DNA of 5,802 bases from an uncultured Collinsella sp. (GTDB taxonomy: Bacteria; Actinomycetota; Coriobacteriia; Coriobacteriales; Coriobacteriaceae), in the NCBI GenBank assembly GCA_902478985.1, contig CABSNH010000105.1:1-5802 (forward strand), in the 5' to 3' direction. Numbering within the stretch: position 1 is the stretch's first letter; the number at the start of each line of letters is the position of its first letter. The position numbers and the translations under genes were made by a program. This document shows positions 1 through 5,747 of the stretch, piece after piece. Under the pieces are notes generated by a model. The model was not told where the DNA came from, did no database searches, and worked only from the letters and a program-made list of their open reading frames with translations.

Positions 1-40
1 CTGCCTGTCTCGTGGGCTCGGAGATGTGTATAAGAGACAG
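1..40. other. Nextera sequencing adapter (artefact, not genomic)
   Basis: Bases 7-40 are identical to the Nextera read-2 transposase adapter, beginning GTCTCGTGGGCTCGG and ending with the 19-base Tn5 mosaic end at 22-40. Bases 1-6 (CTGCCT) match the last six bases of the N703 i7 index as it appears in the adapter primer (recalled from memory). Genomic DNA therefore starts at base 41. The aminotransferase reading frame happens to stay open through the adapter, so an automatic annotation would append false residues to that protein. Confidence 0.97.
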
Positions 41-1268
41 GCTCGTAGACACGGCCGCCGGGACGGATGTAGTCGTTAACGGACTGATGACCACCGAGTG
101 CCGTCTGAACGATCGACTGAGCCGGCACGTTGGAGCACAGGCGCATGTTGGAGAGCATGTTGATACCCATGATGAAGTCGCTCATGCAGCGCTGGTTGCC
201 CGAAAGCACCATCCAGCCAATGCGATAGCCCGCGATCATATGCGACTTGGACAGGCCGCTAAACGTAATGCAAGGCAGGTCGGGGGCGAGCGAGGCAATG
301 GAGACATGCTCGTAGCCGTCCATGCACAGGCGGTCATAGATCTCGTCGGCAAAAATCATGAGCTGGTGCCTGCGCGCAATCTCAACGATGCCCTCGAGCA
401 CCTCACGCGGATAGACAGAGCCCGTGGGGTTGTTGGGGTTGATGATGACGAGGGCCTTGGTCGCGCTCGTGATCTTGGACTCCATATCCTCCAGGTCGGG
501 ATACCAATCCGCCTGCTCATCGCATAGATAGTGCACGGGATGACCGCCGGCGAGGGTTGCGCACGCCGTCCAGAGCGGATAGTCGGGGCTGGGGATCAAA
601 ATCTCGTCGCCATTGTCGAGCAGAGCGTTCATCGAAAGCTGAATGAGTTCGGACACGCCGTTGCCCGTGTAGATATGCTCCATCTGAACATTGGGCAGGC
701 CCTTGATCTGCGAATACTGCATGATCGCCTTGCGCGCAGAGAACAGGCCACGCGAATTGGAATAGCCTTCGCAGTCGGGCAGCTGCTGGCGCATGTCCTT
801 GATAACCTCGTCGGGCGTGCGAAAACCGAAGGGCGCCGGGTTGCCGATATTGAGCTTGAGGATGCGCTCGCCCTCGTCCTCCATACGGGCAGCCTCGTCG
901 ACGACGGGACCGCGCACGTCATACAGGACGTTATCGAGCTTGGTGGATTTAGAAAAAGTACGCATGGTGGTGCTCCTTGGAATTTGAGCTGAGAGACTAG
1001 GTTCGGATTTGGCAACGTTATGGGACGAGGACGTCTCGACTTGATCGGCGTCACTGGCGAGCAGCCAGGAAACATCGACCTCCAAAATACGGGCGAGCAG
1101 CTCTGCCACATCGCGCCGCGGGATCGTCTTGCCGCTCACATATTGGCTCATCTGACTCTTGCCGAGTTTTTTGCCGAGCATCTCCGATGCGCGGATTACA
1201 TCCGACTGGCGAACGTCGCGATCGGACATGGTCTGTCGCAGGCGATCGCTAAACGTCTCTTGGGCCAT
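41..1268 (-). CDS. XRE helix-turn-helix / AlaA-type aminotransferase fusion (3' end missing)
   Basis: A single frame of 409 complete codons runs from ATG 1268 to the adapter junction; I checked every codon between 1268 and 965 and found no stop. Residues about 5-72 form an XRE/Cro-type helix-turn-helix (FSDRLRQTM, then QSDVIRASEML and GKSQMSQYVSGK), followed by a Ser-rich linker to residue 101. Residue 102 onward aligns colinearly with E. coli AlaA (glutamate-pyruvate/alanine aminotransferase, PLP-dependent, cytoplasmic), as I recall that sequence: LKLNIGNPAPFGF, GNGVSELI, SPDYPLW, NPNNPTG, DEIYD and the Schiff-base lysine in SGLSK. In AlaA numbering these give N179, D207, K240 and R248; in the fusion the lysine is residue 341. 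All active-site residues visible are kept, so it is probably an active enzyme. The last roughly 97 residues, including the substrate-carboxylate arginine, lie beyond the contig. Start 1268 is supported by AAGGAGGT at 1273-1280. A second start at 965 is likely. AlaA-like catalysis is well supported; the regulatory role is inference. Confidence 0.9.
973..978 (-). promoter_or_regulatory. Internal ribosome binding site for free-standing AlaA start at 965
   Basis: AAGGAG lies seven bases before ATG 965, inside the fusion frame. The protein starting there (MRTFSKSTKLDN) begins at the same point as E. coli AlaA (MSPIEKSSKLEN), as recalled, so this site could yield the enzyme without its DNA-binding domain. 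The upstream frame is open and in phase, so the two products would be nested. Confidence 0.6.
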
Positions 1269-1272
1269 TAGA

Positions 1273-1280
1273 ACCTCCTT
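1273..1280 (-). promoter_or_regulatory. Ribosome binding site of the fusion gene
   Basis: AAGGAGGT, a near-perfect Shine-Dalgarno sequence, ends four bases before ATG 1268. This shows that the helix-turn-helix part is itself a genuine translated start and not a chance upstream extension of the aminotransferase frame. Confidence 0.85.
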
Positions 1281-1295
1281 GCTGGCAAAGTTCAA

Positions 1296-1326
1296 TTTAT
1301 AGAACACAAATTGAACCTGAGTTCAA
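1296..1326 (-). promoter_or_regulatory. Candidate proximal promoter of the fusion gene
   Basis: On the minus strand TTGAAC (1326-1321) could serve as the -35 element and TATAAA (1301-1296, 19-base spacer) or the overlapping CTATAA (18-base spacer) as the -10 element. The -35 hexamer is part of an operator-like repeat copy and the -10 overlaps another, so a bound regulator would block the polymerase. The spacing is slightly long, so the exact element is uncertain. Confidence 0.45.
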
Positions 1327-1336
1327 TTTAGGCAGC

Positions 1337-1368
1337 AGTATAGCGCGGCGCATTATCCGAAAGTTCAA
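1337..1368 (-). promoter_or_regulatory. Candidate distal promoter of the fusion gene
   Basis: On the minus strand TATACT (1342-1337) is a good -10 hexamer. The repeat copy upstream supplies TTGAAC (1368-1363) as a possible -35, but the spacer is 20 bases, longer than ideal. It may be a weak or activator-dependent promoter, or an alternative to the proximal one. Confidence 0.35.
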
Positions 1369-1430
1369 TTTCATAAGAAAATGTACCGAACCCCGAGAAT
1401 TGTCCCAAAGTAGACAACAGGTACGCGCTT

Positions 1431-2288
1431 TTAGAGATATTCAAGGAAACGAGCCGCCGCAAGCGAAACGTCAGCGGTGCGGTATATGGCGTTGATCTGC
1501 CGATGAGGATGTCCCTCGAGCGGGCGCACGGCAACATCGAACTGGCAGCGGCGCAAGATGAGCGCCGGAAGAATGCTCACGCCCAGACCGTCCTCGACCA
1601 TGGCCATAATCGCATAATCATCCCAGGTCGACAGTTTAGAGCGTACCGCCAGGCCCGCGCGGCGAAACAGCGGCGTAATCTCGTCGTCGCTACCGCGTTC
1701 CAGCAGAATAAACTGCTCGTTGGCCAAATCGGCAAGGGAAACGACCTCCGCGGTAGCAAGCGAGGAGTCCGCTGGCACCACGGCCATCAACTCATCTTGC
1801 ACCAACGGCCGCGACGCCATGCCGGCGCCGCGTGGTTCGCGCGGAATAAAGCCCAGGTCGCAGCGACCTTCCGCCACCCATTGCTCAATCTCGGAGTAAT
1901 CACCCATCAGCAGCTCGTAATCGACGTCCGGGTGATCGGCGCGAAAGTGCGCAATCACCGGCGGCAGCACGTGGGTCGCCACACTCGAAAACGTACCGAT
2001 GCAGATCTTGCCGCGCATGAGCCCACGCATCTCATCCACCCGTCGCTGCAAGCGAGTGAATTCCTCACAGAGCGCCTCAACCGCCGGCATAACTTGCCGC
2101 CCGTCGGCAGAAAGCACTACGCCCTCGCGGCTTCTATCGAGCACTTTAAAGCCCCAGTCGGCCTCAAGATCGGCCACCATACGGCTCACGCCCGACTGCG
2201 AATAGCTCAGCCGCTCGGCGGCGCGCGTAAAACTGCCGGCGCGCACGGTCTCGAGCAGGACCTGCATCTTTTGAACATTCGTTTCCAC
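1431..2288 (-). CDS. LysR-family transcriptional regulator
   Basis: The product is 285 residues from the GTG start, normal for LysR-type regulators (about 290-310). The N-terminal winged helix-turn-helix covers residues about 3-62, with the signature AGSFTRAAERLSYSQSGVSR followed by the VADLE turn. Residues about 88-285 form the periplasmic-binding-protein-like effector domain (GKICIGTFSSVATHVLPP, then CDLGFI, and VEDGLGVSILP near the C-terminus). I chose GTG 2288 because TGGAGGGG stands just before it; the longer ATG start at 2309 has no ribosome binding site and would add seven residues ahead of the usual LysR N-terminus. It is divergent from the EamA permease with a dyad between them, so it probably controls that permease and itself in response to a small molecule. 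The effector cannot be read from the sequence. It ends 162 bases before the fusion gene on the same strand, and I see no convincing terminator between them. Confidence 0.95.
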   Translation of the reverse strand: METNVQKMQVLLETVRAGSFTRAAERLSYSQSGVSRMVADLEADWGFKVLDRSREGVVLSADGRQVMPAVEALCEEFTRLQRRVDEMRGLMRGKICIGTFSSVATHVLPPVIAHFRADHPDVDYELLMGDYSEIEQWVAEGRCDLGFIPREPRGAGMASRPLVQDELMAVVPADSSLATAEVVSLADLANEQFILLERGSDDEITPLFRRAGLAVRSKLSTWDDYAIMAMVEDGLGVSILPALILRRCQFDVAVRPLEGHPHRQINAIYRTADVSLAAARFLEYL

Positions 2289-2292
2289 GGCA

Positions 2293-2300
2293 CCCCTCCA
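2293..2300 (-). promoter_or_regulatory. Ribosome binding site deciding the LysR start
   Basis: TGGAGGGG lies four bases before GTG 2288 on the minus strand (six bases counted from the GGAGG core). The in-frame ATG at 2309 is upstream of this site and has only an A-rich stretch before it, so GTG 2288 is the better start. Confidence 0.75.
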
Positions 2301-2333
2301 CATATGCATGAGCTTTTTTCATGTTATCTATGA

Positions 2334-2339
2334 ATTATA
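2334..2339 (-). promoter_or_regulatory. -10 element of the lysR promoter
   Basis: A perfect TATAAT on the minus strand would place transcription start near 2327, about 40 bases before GTG 2288. No good -35 hexamer is found 16-18 bases upstream. The LTTR-type dyad lies immediately beyond that position, as expected if the regulator acts on its own promoter. Confidence 0.5.
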
Positions 2340-2360
2340 TTCGCTTTTCTTCTATAGCTA

Positions 2361-2377
2361 GTTCACCCATAGTGAAC
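2361..2377. promoter_or_regulatory. LTTR-type operator between lysR and the EamA permease gene
   Basis: GTTCAC (2361-2366) and GTGAAC (2372-2377) are perfect inverted arms around a five-base centre (CCATA). The core contains T-N11-A (T2363, A2375), the classic binding motif of LysR-type regulators. It is the clearest dyad in the 118-base divergent gap. Binding here could both repress lysR and activate the permease, the usual arrangement in the family; this is inference. Confidence 0.65.
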
Positions 2378-2406
2378 ATGCTCGGATATAGAGGGGATTT
2401 CAGCGC

Positions 2407-3318
2407 ATGAACAACGGACTGTTTACGTACTTAGCAGCATTGCTATTGTTTGGCTCCAACGGCATCATCGCCGCTGCCATTGCGCTGCCGAGCTCCGATA
2501 TCGTGCTACTGCGCACGTTTTTGGGCGCACTCTCGCTTGTCACCATCCTCGCCGTCACCCAACGCCATAAGCTGCAGGCGCCATCCCGCCCCCGCGAAGC
2601 CGCAGCCCTCCTCCTCTCGGGAGCCGCGCTGGGCGCCAGCTGGATTTTTCTGTTCCGCGCCTACCAGACGATTGGCGTCGGCGTATCCTCGCTGCTGTAC
2701 TACTGCGGCCCCATCATCGTCATGGCGCTCTCCCCGCTCATCTTTGGCGAAAAGCTGACCGGCAGCAAAATCGCCGGCTTTATCGCCGTCGCCTGCGGTG
2801 CTTTTCTCATTGCGGCACAAGGTCTAGGCGGCAATATGCCCATTGCGGGTATCGCTTGCGGCATCGCCTCGGCCTTCTGCTATGCATTGATGGTCATCGC
2901 CAGCAAGGGTGCGCCGCACATCGAGGGCCTCGAGAACTCCGCGCTCCAGGTGAGCGCCGCCTTTTTGACCGCGCTGGTCCTTACGCTCCTCACGCAGGGC
3001 GCCCCCTCATTCCTGTCCGCCGGCGTCGCCGCCGGTATTGATTGGCGCGCCGTCGTCATGCTCGGCGTCGTCAACACCGGCATCGGCTGCCTGCTCTACT
3101 TTAGCGCCGTCGCCAAACTGCCCGTCCAGACCGTCGCCGTCGTCGGCTACCTCGAGCCGCTTTCGGCGGTCGTGTTCTCGGCCGTCCTTTTGGGCGAAGC
3201 CATAACACCGGTCCGTCTGATGGGCGCCGTGCTTATCATCGGCGGCGCGATCTTTTGCGAACTCGCCGGCAAACGCGCAAACGCCAAGGCTGGCATCGCC
3301 CAGGCAGCACGTGCTTAA
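2407..3318 (+). CDS. EamA/DMT-family transporter
   Basis: This is a 303-residue, very hydrophobic protein with ten predicted membrane segments (about residues 4-22, 31-50, 67-85, 91-112, 121-140, 146-165, 178-197, 213-232, 241-262, 268-286). They form two tandem EamA repeats. Each repeat carries the family pattern of a Gly/Pro-containing helix followed by a short loop: YYCGPIIVMALSP then FGEKLT (113-118) in the first, and YLEPLSAVV then LGEAIT (262-267) in the second. The length is normal for the family. It acts in the cytoplasmic membrane; family members export or import amino acids, nucleobases and other small metabolites, and the substrate here is unknown. The ATG is preceded by GAGGGG at 2391-2396, a ten-base spacing. 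It is divergent from, and probably controlled by, the LysR regulator. The C-terminus is a short basic/Ala-rich cytoplasmic tail. Confidence 0.95.
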   Translation: MNNGLFTYLAALLLFGSNGIIAAAIALPSSDIVLLRTFLGALSLVTILAVTQRHKLQAPSRPREAAALLLSGAALGASWIFLFRAYQTIGVGVSSLLYYCGPIIVMALSPLIFGEKLTGSKIAGFIAVACGAFLIAAQGLGGNMPIAGIACGIASAFCYALMVIASKGAPHIEGLENSALQVSAAFLTALVLTLLTQGAPSFLSAGVAAGIDWRAVVMLGVVNTGIGCLLYFSAVAKLPVQTVAVVGYLEPLSAVVFSAVLLGEAITPVRLMGAVLIIGGAIFCELAGKRANAKAGIAQAARA

Positions 3319-3351
3319 AGCCCCTGCTTTGAAATGCTACCTGCATACATA

Positions 3352-3375
3352 AATAATCCTCAGCTGGGGATTATT
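3352..3375 (+). terminator. Hairpin after the EamA gene, possible weak terminator
   Basis: AATAATCC (3352-3359) and GGATTATT (3368-3375) are perfect eight-base arms around an eight-base centre (TCAGCTGG). It begins 33 bases after the EamA stop codon, a suitable place for a terminator. However, the sequence that follows (GTCTAAAATAACC) is not a U-tract, so intrinsic termination is doubtful. It could instead be a DNA-binding site upstream of kup. Confidence 0.35.
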
Positions 3376-3413
3376 GTCTAAAATAACCTGATGTGCCAAA
3401 CTGCTCTTGTATG

Positions 3414-3419
3414 TATAAA
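3414..3419 (+). promoter_or_regulatory. Candidate -10 element of kup
   Basis: TATAAA lies about 57 bases before the preferred GTG start and 12 bases ahead of the 3431-3455 hairpin, which would place that hairpin in the 5' leader of the message. No convincing -35 hexamer is seen at the expected distance, so this is a weak call. Confidence 0.3.
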
Positions 3420-3430
3420 GACGGCATAAA

Positions 3431-3455
3431 GGTTATCTGTCCTAGACGGATAACC
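3431..3455 (+). promoter_or_regulatory. Strong hairpin / 25-base inverted repeat in the kup leader
   Basis: GGTTATCTGTC (3431-3441) pairs with GACGGATAACC (3445-3455) over eleven positions, ten Watson-Crick and one U-G, closed by the triloop CTA. It ends two bases before ATG 3458 and eight bases before the AAGGGAG site of GTG 3476. As RNA it would hide the region before ATG 3458 and sit beside the translation start; as DNA it could be an operator. It does not look like a terminator because no U-tract follows. Confidence 0.65.
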
Positions 3456-3463
3456 GGATGTCC

Positions 3464-3470
3464 AAGGGAG
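3464..3470 (+). promoter_or_regulatory. Ribosome binding site deciding the kup start
   Basis: AAGGGAG ends five bases before GTG 3476, a normal Shine-Dalgarno arrangement. The in-frame ATG at 3458 has only GGA inside the hairpin stem upstream of it. I therefore prefer GTG 3476; starting at 3458 would add six residues (MSKGVH). Confidence 0.6.
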
Positions 3471-3475
3471 TCCAC

Positions 3476-5707
3476 GTGGCACATAACAAACTGGAGGCAA
3501 GCCCCCAAGATCAGCGTGGTCAAGGCGGGCATGGAGCCATTCCCCTCTCCGCTGGCATGCTGCTCGTTACGCTCGGCGTCGTCTACGGCGACATCGGCAC
3601 GAGCCCCATGTACACCATGAAATCAATCGTCGCCAACAACGGCGGCATCGGTACCGTCAGCGAGGACATGATCTTAGGAGCGCTTTCGCTCGTCATCTGG
3701 ACCATGACGCTCGTGACCACGGTCAAGTACGTGGTTATCGCCATGAAGGCCGATAACCACAACGAGGGCGGCATCTTCGCCCTGTTTAGCTTGGTGCGCA
3801 AAGTGGCGCCGTGGCTGATCCTTCCCGCCATGATCGGCGGCGCGGCGCTGCTCGCCGACGGCATCCTCACCCCCGCCGTCACGGTTACCACGGCCATCGA
3901 GGGCTTGCGCACTATCGAGTGGGGCCATGCGCTTTTGGGTGACGGCCAGACCAACGTCATCATCATCACCATCATCATTATCTGCGGCCTGTTTGCCATG
4001 CAGCGCGCCGGCACCTCGTCGATCGGCAAGCTGTTCGGCCCGCTCATGACGCTGTGGTTCCTGTTCTTGGCTGGCGCCGGCCTGTTCAACATGCTCGGCA
4101 ACCTGTCCATCCTACGCGCGCTCAACCCCATCCGCGGCATCATGTTCCTGTTCTCGCCCATCAACCACTCGGGCATCATGGTGCTCGGCTTCGTCTTCCT
4201 GTCGACGACCGGCGCCGAGGCGCTCTATTCGGACATGGGTCACGTGGGCAAGGCTAACATCTATGCATCCTGGCCGTTTGTTAAGGCGGCCCTTATCCTC
4301 AACTATCTGGGTCAAGGAGCTTGGCTGCTCGCCAATAACTCCAACCCCCAGATGCTCGCGATGGATATCGTCAACCCGTTCTATATGATGCTCCCCGAGC
4401 CCCTGCGCCCCTTTGCCATCGTGCTTTCGGCCGTAGCGGCCATCATCGCCTCGCAGGCGCTCATTACCGGCTCGTTCTCGCTGGTATCCGAGGCAACCCG
4501 TCTCAATCTCATGCCGCATCTGCGCATCCACTACCCCAGCGACACCAAGGGCCAACTCTATATTCCGCTCGTCAACAACATCATGTGGGTCGGCTGTATC
4601 TTCATCGTGCTGCTGTTCCAAAACTCCGAGCGCATGGAGAGCGCCTACGGCCTCGCCATTACCGTGACCATGCTCATGACCACGACGCTTTTGACGAGCT
4701 ACATCGCCGGCATCCTCAAACACAAGCTGGGCGCCTGCGTCTTCGCCCTGCTCTTTGGTGCCATTGAGCTGTGCTTCTTCGCTTCGTGCCTCACCATGTT
4801 CTTTGACGGCGGCTATGTGATGATCTTCTTGGCCTCGCTGCTGTTTGGCCTTATGTACGTGTGGCGCCGCGGCACCGCCATCGAGCGCACGCAGACGATC
4901 CTGCTGCCCGTCTCCAAGTACATTGACCAGCTCGGCCGCCTGCGCAACGACGAGACCTACCCCGTGCTCGCCGACAATCTGGTGTTCCTTACCAACAGCC
5001 CCGACCCGCTCACGCTCGACCGCGACGTGCTCTACTCCATCTTGGATAAGCATCCCAAGCGCGCCAAGGCATACTGGTTCATCAACGTGCATGTCACCGA
5101 TGAGCCCTATACGCACGAGTATTCCGTCGAGACCTTTGGCACGGACTTTTTGTTCCGCGTGCGCTTGGACCTGGGCTTTAAGGTCAACCAGCGCATCAAT
5201 GCCTACCTGCGTCAGATCGTTGGCGACTTGATGGCATCGGGCGAGCTGCCGCCGCAGCATCACACCTACTCCATCTACGAGACGCGCGGCAACGTGGGCG
5301 ACTTCCGTTTTTGCATGCTGCGCAAGATGCTTGCTCCCGAGACGGACATCAACCGCAACGACCATCGCGTGATGGCCATCAAGTATGCCGTCCGCCGCGC
5401 CTGCGGAAGCCCGGCACGCTGGTACGGTCTTGAGAACTCGGCCATCATCATCGAGTACGTACCGCTCTTTGCCCGCATGCGTCCAGCAGTCAAGCTCGTA
5501 CGCACCCAGGTGCCACTCGAGGTCCAAATCGAGGAAGCCGAGGAAATGGAAGTCGATATCTTCTCGGACGACCTGGTCAACGGCAACGAGGCCGGTAAGG
5601 ACATGAACGTCGATCCCACCGAGCTGCTCGAGAGCGTCGCCGATACGCCCGAACAGCAACAGCTCGACGGCCTCGAGAGCGAACAACTCAACGACGCCAA
5701 CTTCTAG
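3476..5707 (+). CDS. kup: KUP-family potassium uptake protein
   Basis: This is 743 residues from GTG 3476 (749 from ATG 3458). It is a KUP/HAK/KT-type potassium transporter that brings K+ into the cell, probably with protons, at the cytoplasmic membrane. The family signature GVVYGDIGTSPMYT is at residues 33-46, ADGILTPA at 127-134 and TGAEALYSDMGH at 245-256, all well conserved with E. coli Kup as I recall it. About twelve membrane helices fill residues 24-464. A hydrophilic cytoplasmic domain follows (about 465-680). The last 59 residues or so are strongly acidic (19 Asp/Glu against one Lys). The protein is longer than the roughly 620 residues of E. coli Kup, mainly in the cytoplasmic C-terminus. 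The gene stands alone, separated from the EamA gene by 157 bases containing two hairpins, and the IS end lies 40 bases after its stop. No frameshift or missing signature was seen. A long antisense frame exists over it, but codon use favours the plus strand. Confidence 0.96.
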   Translation: MAHNKLEASPQDQRGQGGHGAIPLSAGMLLVTLGVVYGDIGTSPMYTMKSIVANNGGIGTVSEDMILGALSLVIWTMTLVTTVKYVVIAMKADNHNEGGIFALFSLVRKVAPWLILPAMIGGAALLADGILTPAVTVTTAIEGLRTIEWGHALLGDGQTNVIIITIIIICGLFAMQRAGTSSIGKLFGPLMTLWFLFLAGAGLFNMLGNLSILRALNPIRGIMFLFSPINHSGIMVLGFVFLSTTGAEALYSDMGHVGKANIYASWPFVKAALILNYLGQGAWLLANNSNPQMLAMDIVNPFYMMLPEPLRPFAIVLSAVAAIIASQALITGSFSLVSEATRLNLMPHLRIHYPSDTKGQLYIPLVNNIMWVGCIFIVLLFQNSERMESAYGLAITVTMLMTTTLLTSYIAGILKHKLGACVFALLFGAIELCFFASCLTMFFDGGYVMIFLASLLFGLMYVWRRGTAIERTQTILLPVSKYIDQLGRLRNDETYPVLADNLVFLTNSPDPLTLDRDVLYSILDKHPKRAKAYWFINVHVTDEPYTHEYSVETFGTDFLFRVRLDLGFKVNQRINAYLRQIVGDLMASGELPPQHHTYSIYETRGNVGDFRFCMLRKMLAPETDINRNDHRVMAIKYAVRRACGSPARWYGLENSAIIIEYVPLFARMRPAVKLVRTQVPLEVQIEEAEEMEVDIFSDDLVNGNEAGKDMNVDPTELLESVADTPEQQQLDGLESEQLNDANF

Positions 5708-5747
5708 CAACGTCATAAATCAACGACAGCGGCCCTGCATCTCACGG

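Larger units (their letters stand above)
1290..1371. repeat. Four-copy GTTCAATTT operator-like repeat cluster
   Basis: Exact nine-base copies sit at 1290-1298, 1321-1329 and 1363-1371 (GTTCAATTT on the plus strand) and at 1308-1316 in the opposite orientation (AAATTGAAC). The copies at 1308-1316 and 1321-1329 form a perfect dyad with the four-base centre CTGA. The copies at 1290-1298 and 1308-1316 form a second dyad with a nine-base centre. The three same-orientation copies are 42 and 31 bases apart, close to four and three helical turns, so they would face the same side of the DNA. The cluster lies just upstream of a gene encoding an XRE DNA-binding domain, so autoregulation is the simplest reading (inference). 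Confidence 0.8.

Noticed and set aside
12..992. Two plus-strand frames (171 and 153 codons) at the left end.
   Set aside because: The first starts inside the sequencing adapter, and both are antisense to the AlaA-type aminotransferase.
1383..1424. Possible terminator after lysR made of GTACC/GGTAC and TTGTC/GACAA arms.
   Set aside because: The arms are only five bases each, joined by an asymmetric bulge, and no U-tract follows on the minus strand.
1503..2333. A 276-codon plus-strand frame over lysR.
   Set aside because: Its His/Arg/Ala-rich translation matches no family I know and it lies entirely over a well-supported LysR gene.
3319..3475. Possible cyclic di-AMP (ydaO-type) riboswitch before kup, as potassium transporters often have one.
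   Set aside because: The gap is short and none of the conserved ydaO sequence blocks can be seen; only two simple hairpins are present.
3955..3985. CAT/ATC-rich repeat-like tract.
   Set aside because: It simply encodes a run of isoleucines in a Kup membrane helix and is not a separate repeat element.
4112..5716. A 534-codon open frame antisense to kup on the minus strand.
   Set aside because: It is a shadow of a high-GC gene whose codon choice avoids antisense stops. It lacks recognisable domains, and the plus strand encodes a clear KUP protein.
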